From Clostridiaceae bacterium (GTDB lineage Bacteria > Bacillota > Clostridia > DSM-8532), in NCBI GenBank assembly GCA_012842645.1, contig DUSJ01000380.1, positions 1 to 5,696 on the forward strand: a stretch of 5,696 nucleotides of DNA, given 5' to 3'. Each line of letters begins with the position of its first letter. The stretch's first letter is position 1. Under the pieces are notes generated by a model. That model did not search any database. It was not told the origin of the DNA and saw nothing but the letters and a program-made list of their open reading frames with translations. The translations under genes and the position numbers were made by a program. Shown one piece after another: positions 1 through 5,553 of this stretch.

Positions 1-516
1 GAGACCCGCTCCATACTGTCGGGCATCCAAAAAAAGCTGATCGAATCAGGGGTGAAGGGCAATTTCACAAGAAAGGAGAACCTTCACCTTACTGTTAAAT
101 TTTTGGGCGAGATCGGCATCCGGATATTCGGTGAAATGAAAAAAATAATAGAAAAAATATCGGTTTGCCATAAATCTTTTGTTTTAACTTTGGATAAGAT
201 TGGTAAATTCGATAGAGGAAACAGGAAGATCATCTGGGCCGGAGTATCAGGAAGCAGGGAGCTTGAAAGGCTGTTCGCAGACGTAGAGGCAGAGGTATTA
301 AAAGTACTGCCCTTTGGAAAAGAGAAACGGTATACGCCGCATATTACCTTGGCAAGAGAGGCAGTGCTGCCTGATCATATCCCCGGTGACATTGTTCCTG
401 ACCAAAAAGTTTCCCATTCGTTCCGTGTGACCGGGATATCCCTGATGGAAAGCACCCGCGTAAACGGGACGCTGACCTATATAAGGAAAGCCCGCGCGGA
501 ATTCAATGATGCTTAA
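1..516 (+). CDS. thpR: RNA 2',3'-cyclic phosphodiesterase (2H phosphoesterase, LigT/ThpR family), 5'-truncated by window edge
   Basis: The reading frame is open from base 1, so the true start lies upstream; the GTG at 52 is internal because family-like sequence precedes it. The visible part is 171 residues. Family members are usually about 175-190, so probably only about ten N-terminal residues are missing. Both HxTx catalytic motifs of the 2H superfamily are present: HLTV at 85-96 and HITL at 340-351. Their histidines form the active site that opens 2',3'-cyclic phosphates on RNA ends. The first motif sits in the typical context NLHLTVKFLGE, and the second follows YTP, as is usual. The family was named for 2'-5' RNA ligase activity seen in vitro, but phosphodiesterase activity is considered the main one. 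It is a soluble cytoplasmic enzyme. The next gene starts 72 bases downstream on the same strand, so read-through is possible. Family assignment is firm; the physiological substrate is unknown. Confidence 0.93.
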   Translation, partial: ETRSILSGIQKKLIESGVKGNFTRKENLHLTVKFLGEIGIRIFGEMKKIIEKISVCHKSFVLTLDKIGKFDRGNRKIIWAGVSGSRELERLFADVEAEVLKVLPFGKEKRYTPHITLAREAVLPDHIPGDIVPDQKVSHSFRVTGISLMESTRVNGTLTYIRKARAEFNDA

Positions 517-529
517 AACATTGGAAATG

Positions 530-560
530 GTTATAATCTATGGCGTAAATAAACATATAT
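530..560 (+). promoter_or_regulatory. Possible sigma-E-like promoter upstream of ytvI
   Basis: GTTATAAT at 530-537 resembles the ATA-centred -35 of sigma-E promoters. After 15 bases comes CATATATA at 553-560, a partial match to the CATACAnT-type -10. The same TATAAT (532-537) could instead be a sigma-A -10, but no good -35 lies 17 bases upstream of it. The sporulation link of the downstream gene favours the sigma-E reading. The region is AT-rich, so a chance match is quite possible. Confidence 0.3.
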
Positions 561-588
561 AAAATATACGGATGTAAGGGAGTTAGCC

Positions 589-1755
589 ATGACCGAAGGA
601 ACGAAAAAAACCCTCTTGGTATTGCTCAGGATCGCTTTACTTATATTGGCCATATTTCTGTTTTTCAAATTATGGAAATATGTCGTTCCTTTTATCATAG
701 CATACTTTTTCGCTTCCCTGATCGAACCTGTAGTCAAGTTTATTGAGGAAAAGATAAGGATTCCGAGAAAAATAGGGACTGTATTTTCAATTCTGCTGGT
801 GCTGGGAGTTATAGGCTCCGTCATCGGGTTCCTGATAGCGAGGCTCATCAAGGAAATAAGGGCTGTTTACATGAGCATCGAGATCAATATGGATACGATT
901 ACAGGCCTGTACAACAATATCGTCGATAAGATGAACGATATCTATATTCAGCTTCCGGATCAATTAACAGAGTTTATCAGCCAGGGTCTGCAAAGTATCA
1001 CTGAGAACCTTCAGAGCCAGTTGGGGAAAATCGTCCAATGGCTTTCAACCACTATCCAGTTTGCCATGTATCTTCCCCAGATATTGATTTTTATAGTTGT
1101 TACACTGGTTGCCACGTACTTCATGTCCAGCGACAAGAACACCATACTCAGGTTCCTCGATGTGCAGGTACCCGCAGAATGGATGGAAAAAACCAAGGGA
1201 ATAACAAAGAATATGTTCACCGCACTGTTCGGATGGCTGAGAGCCCAGCTCATCCTTACGACGGTGTGTTTCTCGGAACTGTTGATTGGCTTTCTTATCA
1301 TAGGCATCGACAACGCCCTGCTGCTTGCGTTGATAATAGCCCTTGTGGACGTGCTGCCGATACTGGGAGCCGGTACTGTCCTGGTCCCATGGTCGATAAT
1401 AAACCTGATACTTGGCAATACAAAGCTTGGCCTGTCAACAGCCCTGCTCTACGTGATAATAATCTTCGTAAGGCAGCTTATAGAGCCGAAGGTCCTTGGC
1501 AAGCAAATAGGGGTGCATCCCCTGTTCACGCTGGCAGGAATGTATATAGGGTTCCGGATCTGGGGCGTTGCCGGAATGTTTGTCGGGCCACTGCTTATCG
1601 TGTCGCTTAAATATATTTTTGAAGGCCTTTTAAAGGCTGGTACCTTCAAGCAATGGATAGAGAAGAACTTTAGAAGAAGGAAACACGATATGGCAGACAT
1701 CCAGGCCGGTGAAGAAGAAAAATTTCCGGCGGATCGGAACCGTAGGACATCTTAA
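589..1755 (+). CDS. ytvI: AI-2E family membrane protein, YtvI-type sporulation integral membrane protein
   Basis: This 388-residue polytopic membrane protein has the layout of the AI-2E transporter (PerM/YtvI) superfamily. Two or three hydrophobic segments lie in the first 85 residues. A polar, probably extracytoplasmic loop covers about 95-150, with further membrane spans from about 155 to 360. Diagnostic motifs are DVLPILGAGTVLVPW at 254-268 and RQLIEPKVLGKQIGVHP from 295, the latter being the strongly conserved superfamily signature. The PILGxGxVLxPW form is what I associate with the YtvI sporulation subgroup. The tail after about 360 is cytoplasmic and highly charged. The start at 589 is supported by AAGGGAG at 576-582, six bases upstream. 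The stop overlaps the stop of convergent sigK, another sporulation gene, which fits a mother-cell role. The transported substrate is unknown; superfamily members include AI-2 exporters and ion antiporters. The family call is strong, the YtvI subgroup is likely. Confidence 0.87.
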   Translation: MTEGTKKTLLVLLRIALLILAIFLFFKLWKYVVPFIIAYFFASLIEPVVKFIEEKIRIPRKIGTVFSILLVLGVIGSVIGFLIARLIKEIRAVYMSIEINMDTITGLYNNIVDKMNDIYIQLPDQLTEFISQGLQSITENLQSQLGKIVQWLSTTIQFAMYLPQILIFIVVTLVATYFMSSDKNTILRFLDVQVPAEWMEKTKGITKNMFTALFGWLRAQLILTTVCFSELLIGFLIIGIDNALLLALIIALVDVLPILGAGTVLVPWSIINLILGNTKLGLSTALLYVIIIFVRQLIEPKVLGKQIGVHPLFTLAGMYIGFRIWGVAGMFVGPLLIVSLKYIFEGLLKAGTFKQWIEKNFRRRKHDMADIQAGEEEKFPADRNRRTS

Positions 1756-2450
1756 GATTTTAGTCCTTCCTGGAGCTTTGTCAGCGCTTTTTTCTCTATC
1801 CTTGAAACGTAAGATCTTGATATGCCGAGACTCTCGGCCACTTCCCGCTGGGTTTTGCCTGCGCCACCGCAAAGGCCGTATCTCAGCTTTATTATTACCT
1901 GTTCGCGCCCTTCGAGGGCACACTTGATAAGCCTGTAAAGCTTTTTGATCCTTTGGGTCAGATCGACCTTTTCTTCGACTTCCTCGTCTTCGCTGCCCAA
2001 TATATCTATTAGTGCGATCTCGTTGCCCTCTCGGTCCGTGCCCAGGGGTTCGTTCAGGGAGATCTCGTTCTGGTATTTCTTTGATGCCCTTAAATGCATC
2101 AGTATTTCATTTTCTATGCACCTGGCGGCATAGGTGGCCAGGCGTATCCCCTTGGACGGATCATAGCTTGAAACAGCCTTTATCAGTCCTATCGTCCCGA
2201 TGGAGATCAGGTCGTCCGAATCGGTATTGGTTATCGAGTATTTCCGCGCAACGTGCGCAACGAGCCTCAGGTTGTGCTCTATAAGTATATTACGGGCTGT
2301 TTCATCTCCTCTTTGGCAGGCTTCCACGTATTTTTGTTCTTCGTCACTGTCCAGGGGCTGAGGAAAGGACTGGGGTCCCGTAATAAAACCTGCCAGGCGG
2401 TACTGCGGGAACAGTCCGGCAGTAATTCTTCGCAGCGCAGCAAAAAGCAT
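1752..2450 (-). CDS. sigK: RNA polymerase sporulation sigma factor SigK (pro-sigma-K), uninterrupted
   Basis: This 232-residue sigma-70 family protein directs late mother-cell transcription (coat, cortex and mother-cell lysis genes). The family-typical FPQPL is at 29-33. Region 2 includes RNILIEHNLRLVAH at 53-66 and the SigK-like block DLISIGTIGLIKA at 80-92 through AARCIENEILMHLR ending at 121. The region 4.2 helix-turn-helix is at about 199-221 (TQREVAESLGISRSYVSRIEKK). I chose the ATG at 2450 over the GTG at 2462. GAGGT lies six bases before the ATG, and the GTG itself forms part of that ribosome site. The first 21 residues match the position of the SpoIVFB-cleaved pro-peptide, with cleavage probably near Gly21/Phe22, but they are unusually basic (Arg7, Arg8, Arg18). 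The gene is in one piece, so no skin-type element splits it here. Its stop interlocks with that of convergent ytvI. Confidence 0.95.
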   Translation of the reverse strand: MLFAALRRITAGLFPQYRLAGFITGPQSFPQPLDSDEEQKYVEACQRGDETARNILIEHNLRLVAHVARKYSITNTDSDDLISIGTIGLIKAVSSYDPSKGIRLATYAARCIENEILMHLRASKKYQNEISLNEPLGTDREGNEIALIDILGSEDEEVEEKVDLTQRIKKLYRLIKCALEGREQVIIKLRYGLCGGAGKTQREVAESLGISRSYVSRIEKKALTKLQEGLKS

Positions 2451-2455
2451 AGTAT

Positions 2456-2460
2456 ACCTC
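2456..2460 (-). promoter_or_regulatory. Ribosome binding site that decides the sigK start
   Basis: Read on the minus strand, GAGGT is followed by six bases and then the ATG at 2450. The upstream in-frame GTG at 2462 overlaps this site. It has only AAGG two bases before it, which is too close. This makes the 232-residue form, beginning MLFAAL, the likely product. Confidence 0.75.
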
Positions 2461-2477
2461 ACAGCCTTGGTTCATAA

Positions 2478-2493
2478 TAATATATGCTGTATG
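2478..2493 (-). promoter_or_regulatory. Candidate sporulation -10 elements for sigK (sigma-E-like and sigma-K-like)
   Basis: On the minus strand, CATACA (plus-strand 2493-2488) matches the core of sigma-E -10 elements. The adjoining CATATATTA (2486-2478) fits the CATAnnnTA pattern of sigma-K -10 elements. In Bacillus subtilis sigK is known to be read by sigma-E and then by sigma-K itself, so overlapping elements make biological sense. I found no convincing -35 at the expected distance for either, so this rests on the -10 halves alone. Confidence 0.28.
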
Positions 2494-2548
2494 CCTGCGG
2501 AATGCTACCGCTTTATCCCTGGAATGATTATGCGGAGAATGCATGAAC

Positions 2549-2577
2549 TTGATTTTTATCCTGCAAAATTATATGCT
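2549..2577 (+). promoter_or_regulatory. Candidate sigma-A promoter for the rpiR-family operon
   Basis: TTGATT at 2549-2554 and TATGCT at 2572-2577 are separated by 17 bases, each matching four of six consensus positions. This would start transcription near 2584, about 60 bases before the regulator's ATG. The spacing is ideal, but both hexamers are imperfect. Confidence 0.4.
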
Positions 2578-2588
2578 ATAGGTGGTGG

Positions 2589-2619
2589 AGCCTGCGAACT
2601 ATAGATATTACAACAGGCT
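2589..2619 (+). promoter_or_regulatory. Inverted repeat in the leader of the RpiR-family regulator
   Basis: AGCCTG at 2589-2594 pairs with CAGGCT at 2614-2619 across 19 bases, and TTTCT follows. The palindrome CTATAG occurs twice nearby, at 2576-2581 and 2599-2604, with one copy inside the loop. The arrangement could be an operator used for autoregulation or a weak attenuator. The six-bp stem with a long loop is too weak to call a terminator. Confidence 0.25.
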
Positions 2620-2646
2620 TTTCTATTATATGACTGAGGTGTTTAT

Positions 2647-3528
2647 ATGGAAGATATCCTGGAAAAAATGAAAGAAATGTACCCTACGTTCAGCAAAGGC
2701 CAAAAACTGATTGCAAGTTATATCATCGATCATTACGACAAAGCGACTTTCATGACAGCCGCTAAGCTTGGAGAAAAGGTGGGCGTAAGCGAATCCACCG
2801 TGGTACGTTTCGCGAACGAAATGGGGTTCGATGGTTACCCGAAACTTCAGAAAGCCCTGAGAGAGGTCATTAAAAGCAAACTGACATCTACCCAGCGCCT
2901 TGAGGTTTCTTCAACCCATATAGATTCCCAGAGTGTTTTAAGAACCGTCCTTCAGTCCGATCTGAACAAGATCCGGACCACTCTCGAGGAAGCTGATCCC
3001 GATAATTTCAACGCCATAGTCGAGGAAATACTCAAAGCGAAGAAGATATACATCCTTGGGGTAAGGAGCTCGGCTGCCCTGGCAAGCTTCATGGGATTCT
3101 ATTTCAACCTTATATTCGAAAATGTCCGCCTTGTCCATACCACGAGCGTCAGCGAGATGTTCGAACAGATAATAAACGCCGGGGAGGGCGACGTAGTTAT
3201 CGGTATCAGCTTTCCGCGCTATTCAAGGCGAACCTACAAGGCCATGGAATTTGCAAGGAACCAGGGAGCGACTGTAATAGCCATTACGGACAATGAGAAC
3301 TCTCCCCTTGCAAATTACTCGGATTATTGCCTTTATGCGAGAAGCGACATGGTATCGTTCGTCGATTCCCTGGTGGCGCCGCTTTCGGTTATCAATGCAC
3401 TGATCGTGGCTATAGGCCTGAAGCGGAAAGAACAGGTATATGCCACCCTCGAAAAGCTTGAAACCATATGGGACAAATACCAGGTTTATGACAAGGGAGA
3501 TGTCGGGACCGAGCCTGGCAATGATTAA
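2647..3528 (+). CDS. MurR/RpiR family transcriptional regulator (HTH plus SIS domain)
   Basis: At 293 residues this has the standard RpiR-family length and two-domain plan. The N-terminal HTH_6 domain covers about 1-77, with the recognition region around TAAKLGEKVGVSESTVVRFA at 37-56 and the typical GFDGYPKLQ after it. The C-terminal SIS (sugar isomerase) domain covers about 118-250. It includes ILGVRSSA around 136-143, serines following TT near 161-165, and GISFPRYSRRT from 186, where phosphosugar-type ligands normally bind. Such regulators sense sugar phosphates or related metabolites and act as repressors or activators. The start is supported by GAGGTG at 2636-2641, five bases before the ATG. 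It is divergent from sigK and is followed 27 bases later by a flavoprotein gene, likely in the same operon. No sugar-metabolism gene is in view, so the ligand and targets cannot be named. Confidence 0.92.
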   Translation: MEDILEKMKEMYPTFSKGQKLIASYIIDHYDKATFMTAAKLGEKVGVSESTVVRFANEMGFDGYPKLQKALREVIKSKLTSTQRLEVSSTHIDSQSVLRTVLQSDLNKIRTTLEEADPDNFNAIVEEILKAKKIYILGVRSSAALASFMGFYFNLIFENVRLVHTTSVSEMFEQIINAGEGDVVIGISFPRYSRRTYKAMEFARNQGATVIAITDNENSPLANYSDYCLYARSDMVSFVDSLVAPLSVINALIVAIGLKRKEQVYATLEKLETIWDKYQVYDKGDVGTEPGND

Positions 3529-3555
3529 AATGGCTGGAGGACTGGTAGACAGCTT

Positions 3556-4785
3556 ATGTCAAAGCGTATAGGCATAATAGGGGCCGGCGCTGCCGGCCTT
3601 TTTGCAGCCGGGATAGCCGGCAGGTCGGGGAAATCGGCCCTGGTATTCGAAAAGAACGGCAAGGCGGGAAGAAAGCTCCTGATAACCGGGAAGGGCAGAT
3701 GCAACATAACCAATGACTGTTCCATGGAGGAGCTGATGGCCAACATCCCCGGAAACGGCAGGTTTCTTTACTCTGTTTTCAATCAGTTCAACAACAGGGA
3801 TATAATAGCTTTTTTTGAATCAATCAATGTTCCCGTGAAGACTGAGAGGGGAAACAGGGTATTCCCGGTATCCGACAGGTCCATTGATGTGGTAAAAGCT
3901 CTCGTAAACTACGCCCGAAGCAGCGGCGCCAGGTTCCTGTACGAATCCCCCGTAGGCGAAATATGCTGTGAAAATGGCCGCGTGACAGGCGTCAAGCTAA
4001 AAAACAACGACTATTATGAGCTTGACTCGGTCATCCTGGCTACAGGCGGGCTTTCATACCCGATGACCGGTTCCGACGGCGACGGTTACAGGCTCGCCAG
4101 GGCCTTAGGCCATACAGTTACTGAACTTAAGCCTTCCCTGGTGCCCCTGGAAACGGAAGAAAGCTGGGTTCCCGAGCTGCAGGGTCTGACTCTGAAAAAT
4201 GTAGGTCTAACCGCCTTTGACAATAAAGGCCGCAAGGTTTATCACGAGCAGGGAGAAATTCTTTTTACCCATTTCGGGGTATCCGGTCCCATGATTTTAA
4301 GCGCCAGCAGGCATATCATGGACTGCGGTTATAAAGGCGCTTATTTCCTTATTGATCTTAAGCCCGCCCTTGACGAGGAGAAACTCGATCTCAGGCTCCA
4401 GAGGGATTTTGCGAAGTATTCCCGCAAGCAATTCGGCAACTCCCTTTCCGATCTTCTTCCGAGGAGCCTGATTCCCGTATTTGTCAGGCTATCCGGTATT
4501 CCTTCGGACAAGCCCGTGAACCAGGTGACAAAAGCCGAGAGACGAGAGCTTGTAAAACTCCTGAAAGGGATAAAGGTGACAGTATCACGGCCCCGTCCCA
4601 TCGAGGAGGCCATTGTTACCGCCGGGGGAATATCGACAAAAGAGATCAACCCGTCCACCATGGAATCTAAGCTGGTCAAAGGCCTTTATTTTGCAGGAGA
4701 GATCATCGATGTGGACGCGTACACGGGCGGCTTTAACCTTACGATAGCCTTTTCAACCGCCTATGTGGCCGCAATAAACGCATGA
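3556..4785 (+). CDS. HI0933-family NAD(P)/FAD-dependent oxidoreductase (YtfP/YhiN/BaiN-like flavoprotein)
   Basis: At 409 residues this is the usual length for the HI0933-like family. The N-terminus has the Rossmann dinucleotide motif GAGAAG at 9-14, ending the first strand in FEK with Glu32 placed to bind FAD ribose. The family signature GRKLLITGKGRCNITN follows at 38-53. A second glycine-rich stretch, ATGGLSYPMTGSDGDGY, lies in the middle, and the C-terminal FAD-closing segments are TAGGIS at 355-360 and GLYFAGEIIDVDAYTGGFN at 376-394. The family is annotated variously as aminoacetone oxidase-like or BaiN-like, and the substrate of most members is not established, so I give no symbol. The start is the only in-frame candidate after the upstream stop. 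However, the best ribosome site, GGAGG at 3536-3540, is 15 bases away, farther than usual. It probably shares an operon with the preceding regulator and ends before a strong hairpin. Confidence 0.93.
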   Translation: MSKRIGIIGAGAAGLFAAGIAGRSGKSALVFEKNGKAGRKLLITGKGRCNITNDCSMEELMANIPGNGRFLYSVFNQFNNRDIIAFFESINVPVKTERGNRVFPVSDRSIDVVKALVNYARSSGARFLYESPVGEICCENGRVTGVKLKNNDYYELDSVILATGGLSYPMTGSDGDGYRLARALGHTVTELKPSLVPLETEESWVPELQGLTLKNVGLTAFDNKGRKVYHEQGEILFTHFGVSGPMILSASRHIMDCGYKGAYFLIDLKPALDEEKLDLRLQRDFAKYSRKQFGNSLSDLLPRSLIPVFVRLSGIPSDKPVNQVTKAERRELVKLLKGIKVTVSRPRPIEEAIVTAGGISTKEINPSTMESKLVKGLYFAGEIIDVDAYTGGFNLTIAFSTAYVAAINA

Positions 4786-4801
4786 AGCAAAGGTGAAGCA
4801 G

Positions 4802-4849
4802 AGGAACGGAGGTTTTTTACATAAAAATGTGTAAAAAACCCCCGTTCCT
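4802..4849 (+). terminator. Long hairpin after the flavoprotein gene, probable transcription terminator with a weak U-tract
   Basis: Bases 4802-4823 pair with 4828-4849. The stem is 22 pairs with one A·C mismatch (4810/4841) and one U·G pair (4822/4829), closed by an AAAA loop. It lies 16 bases after the flavoprotein stop. The sequence after the stem is only GTTTAC, so the classical run of U is poor, while a run of six T sits inside the left arm. A terminator is the simplest reading; RNA 3'-end protection is the alternative. Confidence 0.65.
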
Positions 4850-4850
4850 G

Positions 4851-4879
4851 TTTACACGCAGCCGCTTAAACCGCATAAT
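4851..4879 (+). promoter_or_regulatory. Sigma-A-type promoter for the small exported-protein gene
   Basis: TTTACA at 4851-4856 and CATAAT at 4874-4879 are separated by exactly 17 bases, and each differs from consensus at one position. It begins immediately after the terminator hairpin, so it would restart transcription for the next gene. The expected start is near 4886, leaving a leader of about 100 bases before the ATG at 4987. Confidence 0.6.
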
Positions 4880-4907
4880 TTGATATCCTTGGATTAGTTT
4901 ACGCGGG

Positions 4908-4935
4908 CCTTTCGTATTATTTTCGATACTAAAGG
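4908..4935 (+). promoter_or_regulatory. Leader hairpin covering a purine-rich ribosome-site-like sequence
   Basis: CCTTT (4908-4912) pairs with AAAGG (4931-4935), and GTAT (4914-4917) pairs with ATAC (4926-4929). There is one C·T mismatch between the two blocks and an eight-base loop. The 3' arm contains the AAAGGGA that would serve a GTG start at 4948, so folding would block that start. No U-run follows, so it is not a terminator. Confidence 0.4.
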
Positions 4936-4986
4936 GAAAACTTACCTGTGGCTGATTATCAAACAGTAACAGGGGAGATTCATGCA

Positions 4987-5418
4987 ATGGAAAGATTGCT
5001 CCAGGCATTGGCCTGCATATTGCTTTCATCGGTAATTGCGCTTCAGCTTGCCCTGGCCACTCCTTACCGCGGCAAATTAACCGACGACTCGGTAAACGGA
5101 CGGGTAATGAAGCCCAGGGAATCGCTGATTTACAGGGGAACAGTAACGCTGGACGCAACAGGCGAGTATGAACCCAATACGGCTGTAATATGGATCAACG
5201 GGGAACCTAAGAAAATGATTGACGCTTTCCCCGTCGAACTGAACGTATGTGACGGCGACCTGATCGAGATCCAGCTGAAAAAAGGCCAAAAGCCGTTTTA
5301 TGTTTTCCTGACGTCAAGAAAGGGAGACATAAAGACCGACCTGAAAGCAAGCACAATACTCGTCGACGCCGGTATAAACCGCCTTTTCCGGGTGTTGTAC
5401 GATCTTAAGTCAGACTGA
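4987..5418 (+). CDS. Hypothetical small exported or membrane-anchored protein
   Basis: I do not recognise this family. From the ATG at 4987 it is 143 residues. It opens with a short basic N-region (MER) and a hydrophobic stretch to about residue 24 ending in ALA, a plausible signal-peptidase I site before TPYRG; without cleavage it would be a single N-terminal anchor. The rest is polar with alternating hydrophobic residues, such as TAVIWINGEPKKM and VCDGDLIEIQLKKGQ, suggesting a small beta-rich extracytoplasmic domain. The frame is open to a GTG at 4948, which would give 156 residues. I prefer 4987 because AGGGGAG lies nine bases before it, the signal peptide then starts at the N-terminus, and the ribosome site for the GTG sits in a hairpin. 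It appears to have its own promoter at 4851-4879. Codon use resembles its neighbours. Confidence 0.72.
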   Translation: MERLLQALACILLSSVIALQLALATPYRGKLTDDSVNGRVMKPRESLIYRGTVTLDATGEYEPNTAVIWINGEPKKMIDAFPVELNVCDGDLIEIQLKKGQKPFYVFLTSRKGDIKTDLKASTILVDAGINRLFRVLYDLKSD

Positions 5419-5421
5419 AAA

Positions 5422-5484
5422 GTTGTCTGGCGGATATTGTCAACTATTTATCAAAGTTGCCAACAGAACCGTCCCCATGACAAC
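5422..5484. repeat. 63-bp imperfect palindromic element (REP-like or relic miniature element)
   Basis: The ends are inverted repeats: GTTGTC at 5422-5427 and GACAAC at 5479-5484, with further pairing inward (G5430, G5432, G5433, A5434 with C5476, C5474, C5473, T5472). The core is a second hairpin. TTG-T-CAACT (5437-5445) pairs with AGTTG-C-CAA (5455-5463), one mismatch, around a nine-base loop. The right half contains CAGAACCGTCCCCATGAC, which I associate with short palindromic repeats scattered in clostridial genomes. That link is from memory and untested. It starts three bases after the previous stop codon. Confidence 0.5.
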
Positions 5485-5487
5485 CTC

Positions 5488-5516
5488 TTGTTTCGGATGA
5501 ACAGTTGAAATATAAT
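5488..5516 (+). promoter_or_regulatory. Sigma-A-type promoter upstream of the HutP-like gene
   Basis: A perfect TATAAT at 5511-5516 lies 17 bases after TTGTTT at 5488-5493, which keeps the important TTG. Transcription would begin near 5523, giving a leader of about 30 bases before the ATG at 5554. The promoter lies just outside the palindromic element. Confidence 0.55.
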
Positions 5517-5553
5517 ACAATAAGTATCAGGCTTTTTCCTGCCGGAGGTCGAA

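Noticed and set aside
52..54. GTG as the start of thpR
   Set aside because: The frame is open from base 1, and residues encoded by 1-51 fit the N-terminal helix of the family, so this GTG is internal.
1038..1610. Plus-strand open frame of 190 codons inside ytvI
   Set aside because: It lies in another frame within a clear membrane-protein gene, has no family-like motifs or ribosome site, and its composition is that of a frame shadow.
1625..1637. Palindrome GCCTTTTAAAGGC in the 3' part of ytvI
   Set aside because: It is within conserved coding sequence, is short, and is followed by no U-run; chance is sufficient.
1752..2450. Possible skin-type insertion or frameshift in sigK
   Set aside because: The gene reads straight through regions 2 and 4 with no interruption, and no recombinase is in view.
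2462..2462. GTG start for sigK giving a 236-residue form
   Set aside because: The GTG overlaps the GAGGT ribosome site of the ATG at 2450 and has no well-spaced site of its own.
1945..2477. Several plus-strand open frames opposite sigK
   Set aside because: They are antisense to a strongly recognised sigma factor gene. Their translations are rich in Ser, Arg and Pro with no recognisable domain.
4341..4679. Minus-strand open frame of 112 codons inside the flavoprotein gene
   Set aside because: It is antisense to conserved flavoprotein sequence, has no plausible ribosome site, and has a low-complexity Ser/Arg-rich translation.
5005..5016. Lipobox (ALAC) in the small exported protein
   Set aside because: The cysteine at residue 10 is too close to the N-terminus to follow a proper hydrophobic region, and it sits inside the hydrophobic segment. 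A signal-peptidase I site at ALA fits better.
5438..5443. Perfect TTGACA on the minus strand
   Set aside because: No acceptable -10 lies 16-18 bases further on, no minus-strand gene follows, and the hexamer is explained by the palindrome.
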